A stretch of DNA of 13,241 nucleotides from Euperipatoides rowelli. Taxonomy: Eukaryota > Onychophora > Udeonychophora > Euonychophora > Peripatopsidae. The position numbers and the translations under genes are program-made. The notes under the pieces were generated by a model. It was not told the DNA's origin, ran no database searches, and saw only the letters and a program-made list of their open reading frames with translations. The DNA is taken from assembly GCA_003024985.2 (NCBI GenBank), contig PXIH01S0003834.1; one strand, 5' to 3'. Positions 1 through 8,619 of this stretch are shown here, piece by piece (the first letter of the stretch is position 1; every line of letters begins with the position of its first letter).

Positions 1-687
1 AATTTTATAAAATGTTACATTTATTTTATTTTTTAAAACTGGTGACATTTTCAACAGCACTCTTGTTTGCAATAACACTCGGATCATTTTTCAACCATAC
101 TAAGATGACATTTAATAATGATTGTATCCTTTTGACTTTCTTTGAATGTAGTAATCTAGAAACCAATCCAATATGATCTCTCCTTTAGATTGCAAAAACA
201 GTTTAACATTACCATAAAAAATCCATTAGATACTGCAAACGCTTTCTTATGCTTCACATAGAAAATTTGTGCATAAAGTCAGTCGGTTTATCAGTGTGCA
301 GGTGGTTATCAAACCAAGTGGATATATGAGCAAGAAGCAGATGTAATTTGCAGCTAAATAATGTCAACTTACAAGATTCACCAGAGCCAAAAGAGAAAGT
401 GAATGAATGCTAATTAGTGTTGCAAGAAATGCCAAGTTACAAAAGTGAGAAAATAAATCATGCAGTGAATGCATACAGTAGAAGTAACCAATCTAATCAA
501 AAACCAAGGTGGTTGGTTCAGAAAATCAATTGGTTAGGATAATCCAAACTTTATCTTAAAAACATATTTTTCTTCTTTATTTTAATGTATTAGAATATCT
601 CTTTAAATATAATTTAAATTGAGAGTAGTATCTCTTTATTTGTTTTGATTTAATAGCATACAATGTAAATAAAATAAATATGTTAGC
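1..687. other. non-coding AT-rich DNA, no gene seen
   Basis: No open frame of useful length or recognisable protein motif was found on either strand. The composition is AT-rich and balanced between strands, unlike the retrotransposon further on. It could be intergenic, intronic or untranslated exon sequence of a gene outside the window. The sequence alone does not decide. Confidence 0.5.
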
Positions 688-1106
688 AGCCCCCCTCCCA
701 AATATGGGTGTTGTTGTTTGGGATGTAGTCCCAGTGTCCTGGTGGAGCCCCATATATGAACAAACTCCATACGAATCTACATAGGTATGACCAGGGGTGA
801 TGAGTCATTGGGGACCCATAAGACTGGAAAAAGGACCACGTAAGCCTGAATAAAGGATTCGTAGACACAATATAGGTACTATAACTAAATGTTCATACAA
901 AAAAAAAAGCTTATCAAATTTTCACGCACAAGGGGTCCTACAACCTGGACAAAGGGCCTGTAGGTCCATCAAAGGTAAACAAAACGTCTAAAGTACCGTA
1001 AAAATTATTATTGAATCTTCATAAGCTTATCAAAAATATGAAAGGCCCCACCATAATTTCCAGTCCCAGGGCTCCGAAAAGATGTGGAGCCCTGTATGTT
1101 AGGATA
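688..1106. other. GC-richer island with a short hairpin, unclassified
   Basis: This stretch has runs of C and G (CCCCCC at the left edge, several GGGCCC- and CAGTCCCAGG-like words) and stands out from the AT-rich DNA on both sides. Near its right end a 9-bp perfect inverted repeat (CAGGGCTCC at 1067-1075, GGAGCCCTG at 1086-1094) could fold into a stem with a 10-base loop. AAGCTTATCAAA occurs twice, near 908 and 1023. A 61-codon frame on the - strand (868-683) covers part of it but resembles no protein I know. It may be an ancient repeat. I found no terminal inverted repeats or target duplication that would prove this. Confidence 0.3.
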
Positions 1107-2219
1107 ATCACAAATTTGGTTAACGGGCATTTGGATAATCAACATTCTGTATGTAATGCTTTGTTTCTTCTAAAATAATTATTAGATGATTCTACATAAT
1201 TCATATTATATGTAGATAATGTGACTCTCGGCTATCAGAAGAACATGAATTTTAAAAAATACATGTTATACTGTTGGTGTTATAGTGTTGTATGGTTGGA
1301 TACAAAGTTTGGGGTTCAACATTTATTGAGGCCTACACACTTGTTATACTTACGACAAAGAATCAAAACAAGGTTTCAAGATGAATATCATTTCATTTGG
1401 TGTTTATTACAGCAAACATATAACAAAATGAGTATAAACAATTACAATAAAGACGTGAGATAACTCTACAGGTACTGGTATTACAAACGATTGATACTGA
1501 TCAACTATATTGTTACATGGTTCTCACACACAACCTATGTTGAAAAATAGAAAATGCTGCTAAAAGCTACCTGTGATCCCCATTATGTATATATGCACTA
1601 ACTTGAAATGGTGAAATGATGTGAAAAGTGGGTTGGCGCTGAATGACCAAGACCATTTTTTATAGAGTTGCATTGTAAAATCTCTTAAAAGGGACTGGAC
1701 GCAGATTTACAAACAGATTCTAAGATTACATAACACTTACATAACAAAATCAAATCTAACATAAATACATAATCAAAGTAACTTGAAATATCAACAATGG
1801 ATTTTTACAAAAAAAAAGGTTAATCTTTACATATTGACAACTTAGACTTAAAATACTAATAGTTGAGTCTTCAAGAATAAACAAAATACAATATTATGTA
1901 CAGTATTATTATTTTTTTTCTACGAACTGAAGTCAACTCAGAACTAGCCAAACCTGTTTTCTGATATATAAGCGTGATTAGTTGTTTTGCATCACCTTTT
2001 GACCACCATTCCAGACTGTATATTATATTATTAAACTTAAATCCAGCATTAGTAGATGTAATATGCCGATTCTGGCACACTTCCGGTTTCCGGTTTGTAA
2101 GTAGGTCAAGGTCAAGGTCNAAAAAAACAATTATAAGAATTGAAGATTTTAACAAAAAACTGTTGTAGCTCACCTTTTATGTAACTATCAAAATATGATC
2201 TAATGACTTCAAATATAAT
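1107..2219. other. non-coding DNA, no gene seen
   Basis: Open frames here (for example 1221-1463 on + and 2173-1871 on -) have no recognisable motif and look like chance frames in AT-rich DNA. The base at 2120 is undetermined (n). Cytosine is at a normal level up to about 2219: nine C in 2161-2220 against one in 2221-2280. That drop marks the edge of the next element. Confidence 0.5.
2068..2119. promoter_or_regulatory. cluster of ETS-like and nuclear-receptor-like motifs
   Basis: CACTTCCGG followed at once by TTTCCGG gives two ETS-type cores. About ten bases on, AGGTCAAGGTCAAGGTC holds direct AGGTCA/AAGGTC half-sites, including the TCAAGGTC form bound by FTZ-F1/ERR-type orphan receptors. The match is to known consensus sites only. 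No gene start is visible nearby, and the AAGGTC array may simply be a short microsatellite that runs into the undetermined base at 2120. Confidence 0.2.
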
Positions 2220-2293
2220 TGTAGAATTGGGTTTGTGTAATTGGGAATATTTATAAGTGCTGAAGTTTAATTAAGGGGATTAGTTTAAATAGG

Positions 2294-3567
2294 ATGGCTG
2301 AAGATGGAGAAATTAATTTGCATGAGTTGGAGGAGTTAGGGGAAGAGAGAGGGAGGAGGGGAGGGAGGGATTAAGAGTAGAGTCAGTGTAAGGGAAAGAA
2401 GAGGTAGGTTTGAGGTGATATGTGAAAAAGAATGTGATGTGAAAAGGAGATGGGAAATGGTAGTGTGTGTTTTGTGTCTGAAATGGGTACATTTGAAATG
2501 TGTTGGGTGGGAAAGAAGAAAATTAGTGGTTTTGGAGTATGTAATGAATGTACAATCGAAATGAGAGAAGTTAGGATTATAAAAAATAGGATGGAGATGT
2601 ATGGAAGGGAAATGGAGGGAACGAAGAGTGAGTTTGGGGATTTAAGGAAAGAGGTTGAAAAAGTTTTAACTATGTTAAAAAAATTAAGTGTAGGGGTAAT
2701 CAATAAAGAAAAAAGGGATAGGGCCTAAGGAAGATACGGGTAAAAATAAAATAGGGTAGAAGATAAAGTGAAAATATTAGAAGAAAAGATAGGGCTGATA
2801 GAGACAGGCATGGATGGTTTAATTGGTAAATGGGAGGAAATAGGAAATGACATAAGGGAAAACATAACAATAAATGAAGATTTTAGTGAGTCTGGAAGCG
2901 AAGGAAATGGAGTAAGGGTAATCGAAGAGTTAGATTCTGAAAAAGATGAATGTGAATTAGTGGACATAACGGGATGTTTCAGATAATGGAGGAGGGGAGA
3001 ATGTAGGGGTTTAAAGGAAAATGATGATATAGTGGATAATAAGCAAGATAAAAGGATGGGGATAAGAGATGAATTATATGATGGGTCAAAAGGAAGGAAG
3101 GGTGTATAGAAAAGAGAAATTCTTATAGGAGATTAGTATATAAGGGGAATTGGGGAACATATGGAAAAGGGAGAATATCTAGGGTAGGTGTAAAATTGCC
3201 TTGGGGACGGTAAGGATTAGGGACGTTAGGAGAGCTATAGAAAAAAGCATAAGAAAAGAACAATTAATACTTTTGGTAGGGACTAATGATCTAAAATACA
3301 AAGATAATGAAGTAATGTTAAATAAGATGAAAGATATGCAAGTAAGATAGATATAGTGGGGATTTTAACTAAGTATGATAGAAGGGGTGAGTGGAATGTT
3401 AAAATTGAAAGAGTAAATAAAAGAATGAGTAAATTGTGGGAGAAAATGTGAGTAGGGTTTAGTAATTTGGGAAATAAATTTAGTAACAACTATTATTATA
3501 AAGAGGAAGGGTTTGCATTTAAATAGAGAGGGGGTATATTTTGGGAAATTGTTTGAAGAATATTAGT
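2294..3567 (+). pseudogene. LINE ORF1 remnant: PHD finger plus SGNH esterase
   Basis: The likely start is ATG 2294 (MAEDGEINLHELEELGEE). In-frame stops follow soon after. A PHD-type C4HC3 pattern is spread over 2421-2551: Cys codons at 2421, 2433, 2466 and 2475, the W-V-H-L-K-C group at 2484-2501, and a last C-x2-C at 2540-2551 in another frame, so one frameshift lies between 2510 and 2540. Charged, Lys/Glu-rich segments at roughly 2560-2980 are compatible with a coiled coil. The esterase has block I (G-D-x-Y-I-R-G at 3128-3148), block III (V-G-T-N-D-L at 3276-3293) and block V (G-L-H-L-N-R-E-G, His codon 3516-3518). The catalytic Ser position of block I reads TAG. The three blocks are not in one frame. 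The frame around block V closes at TAG 3565-3567. In CR1-like elements this protein is thought to bind nucleic acid or membrane partners. That is family knowledge and is not shown here. Confidence 0.78.
2421..2551 (+). other. PHD-type zinc-finger region of LINE ORF1
   Basis: The spacing is C-x3-C, 10 residues, C-x2-C, 4 residues, H-x2-C, about a dozen residues, C-x2-C, with Trp two residues before the His. This fits the PHD C4HC3 signature apart from three rather than two residues in the first pair. A frameshift precedes the last C-x2-C. A RING or other treble-clef finger is possible, but the W-x-H-x2-C group favours PHD. Confidence 0.68.
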
Positions 3568-3728
3568 AAGGAAAGAAAGTTAAGAGGGGGAGGCATGGAT
3601 GTAAGGGAGAAGAAAAGAAGGAATGAAAATAAAAACGAATATGGGAATAAAAGAGGTAAAGAAAGAGAAAATAATGAGAAAAATAAACAATATAGAATTT
3701 ATAAAAGAAAGAACAAAAAGGAAAGATT

Positions 3729-4411
3729 AAATTTTTAAAAATAAGGTTTATAAACATGCAGGGAGGGAGGAGAAATGGGTTGATTTAATGGAGATGTGTG
3801 AGAATGAAAAAATAAGTTAGGAGTGGTGGAAACATGTTTAAGGGATATGGAGATATCACATTTGGAGGGTGAATGGATAGGTAGAAATAGAATGGGTGAA
3901 TCAAAGAGAGAGGAGGTTTAGGGGTATGGGGGGTTTAAGGGATCAAATATGGTAATGGAAGATGGAAGTTGTAAAGAATGTATATGGGTTAAGATTGAGA
4001 ATGGGGGAAGTATAATAATGTTAGGTATTGTGTATATTGCAACTAATAAGAATGGAATAGATGAATAGAATAAAAGTATATATAAATGCATGGAAAGTGA
4101 TATAGAAACATTTAGGAAAAGGGCAATAAAAATAATGATAATGGGAGATTTTAATGGGCATATAGATGGGGAAAATATGATAATAGGAATGGGGTTATGT
4201 TAAAAGAATTTTGCATAAGAACGAACATGGAAATAGGAAATTTATTGGATATATGTGAGGGAATGATTACACGGGGTAGAGGAACACAACAATCAATCAT
4301 TATATTTTGGTAGGTGAAGAGTGGGTTAATGAAATTAAAGAAATAAAAGTTTGGGATGAGGAGGAGAAAGGTTACCTTTCTGATCATAATGTTTTAACCA
4401 TTGAGATAGGT
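3729..4411 (+). other. APE-type endonuclease domain of LINE ORF2
   Basis: Recognisable blocks in order: an N-terminal strand (IRFINMQG), G-V-V-E-T with the metal-binding Glu codon at 3829-3831, a Gly-rich turn near 3910-3940, a central block (IIMLGIVYIATNKNG near 4012-4050), M-G-D-F-N-G-H at 4141-4161, and S-D-H-N at 4379-4390. These match the ET, GDFN and SDH signatures of exonuclease-endonuclease-phosphatase nucleases of non-LTR retrotransposons. The E, D, N, D and H side chains are still coded, but stops such as TAG in the region between ET and GDFN, and frame changes between blocks, prevent one continuous product. Confidence 0.83.
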
Positions 4412-4800
4412 GGTAGATATGTGAATAGAATTACGGAAAACAGAGTAGAGATAGAGGAAGGTGGGAAATTAAAGTAAAAGAAAAGTTGGATATGTTTGGA
4501 AAAGAGCTAAATGATAGACTGAAATCTATAAAGGGGATAAGTTATGTAAAATTGTTAGAGATAATGAAAGAATGTGTGGAAAGGAAGTTGGGAAAAAGAA
4601 AAGGAAAGGTGGTAAGCATAGAAGAGGATTTAATGAATAAAAGAAATAATAATGGTTAGAAAAAAAGAAAATAGGGAATACAAAAAAAGTTTGAAAAATA
4701 AACAGGATGAAGATGGGAAGAATATTTGCTAAGTAAAAGGAGGGCTAAAATTAAAATGGAACATAGAGGTAATATGGATAGAAAATTAATGAAAGAAATA

Positions 4801-6103
4801 AGGGAAGGTGGTTGGGAGGGTTGTAGAAAATTTTGGAGATATGTTAAAAATAGAAGAGGATGGGAATAAGTAGACAGGTATTAATAGGAATAGAAGGTGA
4901 AATTAATGGAGAAATAATGCTAAAAAAGATTCTAGATGAATTTGTAAATGGGATTCAGGAGGATGAAGGAGACAGGGAAGAGATTAGGTATGAGAAGGAT
5001 GAATTAGAAAATTTAAAAAAATATAAGTGTTCAGAGGTTATTGAAATAGATGGTGTGTTTAACAAAATCATCTATGGGAAAGCTAGGGGTTTGGATGATA
5101 ATGCAATTGAAATGGTTAAAATGATAATATTTGGAGGGCAGAAGAGTATAAAAGAAATGTATGGAAGACATAATAAATAATAGGAAATACTGGATGAATG
5201 GAGGGAAACAAGAATTAGATTAATTTATAAAGGGAAGGGTAAAGAAAAAAAGAAACTTGAAAATTATTGGCCGATAGCGGTGACGAGTGGTCTATATATG
5301 ATATTTATGTATGTAATGAAAGAATGGATACTGGATTGGATGGAAAAAGAGAAGGTTTTAGGAGAGTTACAACAGGGTTTTAGAAATGATAGGAACATGG
5401 GAGATTGTCTATATATTATATTGCAGCTTATTGAAAGAAGCATGAGAGAAGATATTAGAATGGTAATTGGTTTCTTAGACTTAAGTAAGGCAAACGACAT
5501 AGTAGATAGGGAAATTTTATGGAAAATATTGTTAAAAAAAAGAGATGAGAAAGGATTGGGTAAAGATTCTGAAAAATTCATATAAGGATAATATAAATAT
5601 ATATCAATGGGAAGGAATAAATTCTAAAGGGATAAAATGTAAAAGAGGGTTAAGACAAGGACATGTCCCATGTCGGCTATATTATTCATATTGTATATGG
5701 GTGAATTAGATAGGAGGTTATTGGATTCAGAAAAAGGAATGTATTTAAGAGTGGGTAAAAGGCTGCCTTGTTTGTTGTTTGTAGATGACATAGTTCTTTT
5801 TGCCGAAGGTAGGGAAGATATGCAGATACTTTTAGGAATTTGCGATGAGATAGGTAAAAAACTTAAGATGGTTTTTAATATAGAAAAATCGAAAATATTA
5901 TGGATAAATAGGAAAGAAAATGGGTTCTGGAAATTGGGAGAGGAGAATATGGAGGTTAAACTATATGCATATTTGGGAATAACAATAAGTGCAGGGAATA
6001 ACTATTTAAGAGGATGGGAAAGTAAAGTATTAGAGAAAGATAAAAGAAACAATGGCATTATTAAAAGAGGTCTGAAGTGGTTAGATGCTTGTGGAAGGGA
6101 GTA
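4801..6103 (+). other. reverse transcriptase domain of LINE ORF2
   Basis: The motifs appear in the expected order: F-W-R-Y-V-K near 4832, K-A-R-G-L-D-D-N-A-I-E near 5080, I-Y-K-G-K-G near 5225, N-Y-W-P-I-A-V-T-S at 5262-5288 (usually NYRPI), Q-G-F-R near 5370, F-L-D-L-S-K-A-N-D near 5472-5498 with the catalytic Asp at 5478-5480, G-L-R-Q-G near 5650 in another frame, S-A-I-L-F near 5673, and F-V-D-D at 5778-5789 (usually F/YADD). L-Y-A-Y-L-G-I-T-I follows near 5960. The Trp in NYWPI and the Val in FVDD are each one C-to-T step from the usual residue. Two frameshifts bracket the RQG block. Confidence 0.88.
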
Positions 6104-6888
6104 GCGGTTCCAGGAGTTATGCATGGAAATGATGTATTGGTATTATCAAGTATGGTAAGAAATGAAATAGAAAAAGTACAAAGAGTGATGGGTAGATATG
6201 CATTAGGTGGTAATATTTATACAGCGATTGAAGCGATTCAGGGAGATATGGGGTGGAGTACGTTTAAGAGAGAGAGAGAGAGGAGCGCCAAGTTAAAAAG
6301 ATACGGTTGATTACAATTGATGGGAAAGGAGAGGGTATGTAGATGGGTTTTTAATGATAGTTTTATGAGGATGACAAAGTCAAGATGGTGGAAGAGAGTT
6401 ATAGGGATGGCAAAAGTTGTGGATGGGAATAGAATAGGATATTACTTGGGGCTATGGGATGGAGAAATGAAAATGGTGGCAGATGAAATGAATTACAATA
6501 AATGGGTGAAGCCGATAAGATAAGTGTTAGGAAGGAGACGGAGAGAAGATGAGAGGAATGCTGGGAGTTTATAGAAATAAAAAATATATTAAAGAGGTTA
6601 AATTATATGGTAATGATAGGAGAAGTATGTTGTTTCAGGCAAGGGTGGAAAGTTTAGGTACTAAAGTTAGGAAGAGGAAGTTTGTATGTAATAAGGAAGT
6701 GGAAGATGTTGGTCATGTTTCATTGAGGTGTGAAGGGTTAAAAGGGGAGAGGAAGAAAATTGAAGGTGAGGAGTGTGGAGAAAATGGGGAGATGAGTGAA
6801 TGGGATAGAATGTTTACATGGTTAGGTTTTGAGGGGAGGGGTGTGGATTGGTTGGGTAAAGGTACTGTTGAGAGTGTGGTAAATTAAA
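6077..6888 (+). pseudogene. C-terminal part of LINE ORF2 (thumb and Cys/His tail)
   Basis: This continues ORF2 after a frameshift near 6085. The block V-A-V-P-G-V-M-H-G-N-D-V with downstream V-Q-R-V-M-G-R-Y-A-L-G is typical of the region after the reverse transcriptase in CR1/L2-like elements. TGA at 6308-6310 interrupts it, the same frame continues to 6523, and a second frameshift near 6530 leads to the last segment. That segment (6549-6887) ends with F-V-C-N-K-E-V-E-D-V-G-H-V-S-L-R-C, a C...H-x4-C group of the kind found at the end of such proteins. Its role is unproven in most families. Confidence 0.72.
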
Positions 6889-7093
6889 AGAGAGGGTGGT
6901 TAGAATGATTTCAGAATTGGAGGAGGAATTGATGGTAGAGGCTAATATCTTAGGATGACTCTGGAGTAAAGGAGAAGCCTATCTTAGTTTTTGTAAAGAA
7001 ATAGTCTTTGAAAATCATTTAAACAAAACATATTTGTGATTAATAAGTGGACTTAATGCCTTTTTTTAGAATATGCTAAATAACAAAAATAAA
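6889..7093. other. 3' flank of the LINE, non-coding
   Basis: Cytosine frequency rises step by step from about 6940, so the LINE 3' end lies somewhere in 6940-6980. There is no poly(A) or clear short tandem tail. The rest is AT-rich sequence leading to the target duplication of the hAT element at 7094. Confidence 0.4.
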
Positions 7094-7101
7094 CTCTAGC
7101 T
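7094..7101. repeat. left target-site duplication of the hAT element (CTCTAGCT)
   Basis: CTCTAGCT abuts the left inverted repeat directly and is repeated without mismatch after the right end. Eight base pairs is the standard hAT duplication length. Confidence 0.92.
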
Positions 7102-7540
7102 CAGGGGCTCCCAACACTGTGCCCTAGGGCACTATGGTGCCTGTCGACCAATTTGTGTGTGCCCATCGCTGTTCAACCATGAAACGAAAGCTTGTCCGCA
7201 TTAACTTGCAGCGCACAGATCCGATTCATTTAGATTGTGAGTGGCTAGACAATCAACTTTAGGCAGTTGTTTTTTATAAATAAACTCTTTAATTCCACCT
7301 TTTGTGCCAAGTTAAAGTAGACGAACTTAAGTTCAATGCACAGACGGCCGAATTTATTAGTGGTGACTGGTGGGGATAATTAGCTAATTCTCTAAATACA
7401 GGCGATAACAATCCAGATTCTACCACACCTTTGACATCTGCGCAAATATTTTAGTCATTACGGAATATATAGATGGTGCCCGCCGCCTTACTGGTATTTT
7501 AGAATGTGCTCTCAAGTACAAAAAAGGTTGGGAAACCCTG
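7102..7540. mobile_element. non-autonomous hAT-type element (MITE), 439 bp
   Basis: The left end is CAGGGGCTCCCAAC and the right end, read inward, is CAGGGTTTCCCAAC, so 12 of 14 bases match. The terminal CAGGG and the 8-bp duplication are typical of the hAT superfamily. The element carries no open frame for a transposase and is AT-poorer than its surroundings. Short GGTGCC/GGCAC words inside both ends extend the weak inverted similarity. Mobility would require a transposase supplied from elsewhere. Confidence 0.9.
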
Positions 7541-7548
7541 CTCTAGCT
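7541..7548. repeat. right target-site duplication of the hAT element (CTCTAGCT)
   Basis: This is the identical partner of the copy at 7094-7101, directly after the right inverted repeat. It shows that the element ends and the empty site can be reconstructed exactly. Confidence 0.92.
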
Positions 7549-8259
7549 GAACTTCAACTGCATCTGTAGGCCTACACAACAAAAAAGTTACAATTCATAA
7601 CATTCTGATCCTTATAGAACCACCATATTTCAGATGTCTAAAGTCTTATTTATACTTTTACGCAATAGGCCTCCAATTAATCGGATCAATCTTGTGAACA
7701 ATGATAATGGGTAAATTTGATCATAGTTTGTGCATGGTTTGGTCTGCAGTCAATGAAACAACTAGATTCCTCTTCTTGTTACCAACAGTTGTTATGGTTT
7801 TCAGTTTTAAATGTCAATACGTATTCCAATAAACTTCTATTATTGTGCAAATTATTTTACTTTTTCTCTATTTCCTGCTTTAGGAAAAGTCATTTTCAAA
7901 GATGATGTTATCAAACGAAATGAAATGCTACAGGAACAACAGTTTGCCTAATCTATTTATAAAACCTAAGATGTGATTGGTTCAATGGCTAAATTAGACT
8001 AAGAATAAAATGTATAAGTCTGCATAAATATTGGATTATTTCAATAATAATTATGGATAATGACTGATTATGCATGCATGACTGTAGCAGTGCACATGAT
8101 CTTACGAAGAGCTGTAATTTATGCAATGGATAGCTTTGCATAAAAGTATAAATGAGCCTTAATGGCAAATTACTATAAACCACAGAGAACGTACTTGTGT
8201 TTTTGATAAAATGAATTAATTATCAGTATATGGAGGAATGACTTTTACATATACCTAAG
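7549..8259. other. non-coding AT-rich DNA, no gene seen
   Basis: Short frames at 7717-7905 (+) and 8183-7989 (-) have no recognisable motif. Several TAGGCC words occur here and elsewhere in the window. Otherwise I see nothing beyond ordinary AT-rich DNA between two transposon insertions. Confidence 0.5.
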
Positions 8260-8263
8260 TTAA

Positions 8264-8328
8264 CTTTCAAGCAAGCGCTCACAAATTTTTAACATGAGTA
8301 GCCAAGGCGCTTGTCGTAATTTTTACGA
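8264..8328. repeat. left terminal and subterminal repeats of the piggyBac element
   Basis: CTTTCAAGCAAGCGCTC starts directly after TTAA. About 30 bases inward a second similar unit, GCCAAGGCGC TTGTCGTAATTTTTACGA (8301-8328), appears. Both resemble the right end, so the left end seems to hold two tandem, diverged versions of the terminal sequence. Confidence 0.65.
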
Positions 8329-8378
8329 TTCATAGAATCCTAGGCATAAAAGCTTCTAAATATGTATAATAATAAAGA

Positions 8379-8604
8379 AACTAAATATATTTAATTGACT
8401 AATGCAAAATCTATTATATTATTGCATTTAAATAACAAAATATTCAATTTATAGCCTACCTGTATAGGCCTATCTAATTTGAATCTGAAATTATAAAAAA
8501 AAAAAACTAAATATATTTAATTGATGAAAGCAAATTACTTTTATCTAATCGCATACAAATAAAAAATATATATACTGTATATATAATTGTATAGCCTACC
8601 TTTA
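8379..8604. repeat. diverged direct repeat in the piggyBac 3' region
   Basis: AACTAAATATATTTAATTGA begins at 8379 and again at 8505. Each copy runs through AT-rich sequence to TATAGCCTACCT (ending near 8461 and 8601). The copies differ by small indels in AT-rich tracts. The same TATAGNCTACCT word recurs in the partial second copy near 10850 and in the inverted repeat at 10663, so it belongs to the family's 3' untranslated part. Confidence 0.65.
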
Positions 8605-8619
8605 TCATTTATTTCTTTA

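Larger units (their letters stand above)
3724..6888 (+). pseudogene. LINE ORF2 remnant: APE endonuclease plus reverse transcriptase
   Basis: The true start is not clear. The endonuclease homology begins near 3729 (FLKIRFINMQG). A Lys/Arg-rich frame at 3541-3738 immediately upstream could be the N-terminus of ORF2. Order: endonuclease about 3729-4410, a low-complexity charged linker about 4420-4800, reverse transcriptase about 4800-6100, then a thumb-like and C-terminal region to 6888. Protein similarity moves between all three frames. Stops include adjacent TAA-TAG at 5178-5183, TAA at 5583-5585 and TGA at 6308-6310. Frameshifts lie near 5590, 5665, 6085 and 6530. In LINEs this protein nicks the target and primes reverse transcription from the nick. 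The copy here cannot make it. Codon choice is extreme: Arg almost only AGA/AGG and Leu almost only TTA/TTG, in line with the lack of C. Confidence 0.87.
2220..6965 (+). mobile_element. degenerate non-LTR retrotransposon (LINE, CR1-type layout)
   Basis: An element of about 4.7 kb codes for two proteins on the + strand. ORF1 has a PHD-type finger and an SGNH esterase. ORF2 has an APE endonuclease followed by a reverse transcriptase. In CR1-like LINEs, ORF1 with PHD plus esterase is an established arrangement, so I place it near that group without naming the clade. Edges are set by composition: the + strand falls to very few cytosines from about 2220 and returns to normal near 6965. Neither a poly(A) tail nor a target-site duplication was found, so both ends are uncertain by tens of bases. 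Many stops and frameshifts show that the copy is dead. Confidence 0.88.

Noticed and set aside
1067-1110. Hairpin at 1067-1094 as a Helitron 3' end
   Set aside because: There is no CTRR terminus close behind the hairpin and no matching TC 5' end was found.
2383-3489. Long - strand frames rich in Ser, Pro, Phe and His (2703-2383, 2967-2725, 3489-3283)
   Set aside because: They are antisense shadows of the C-poor LINE. Lack of C on the + strand means few G on the - strand, which removes TAG and TGA stops there and opens frames without coding meaning. The + strand holds the PHD and esterase motifs.
5264-5581. - strand frame of 105 codons within the reverse transcriptase
   Set aside because: The + strand frame over the same bases carries NYWPI, QGFR and FLDLSKAND, so the - strand frame is a shadow.
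1329-8472. Repeated TAGGCCTA-like words (near 1329, 7567, 7667, 8463)
   Set aside because: The words are few and scattered with no fixed spacing. They may reflect a genome-wide word bias and do not define a feature here.
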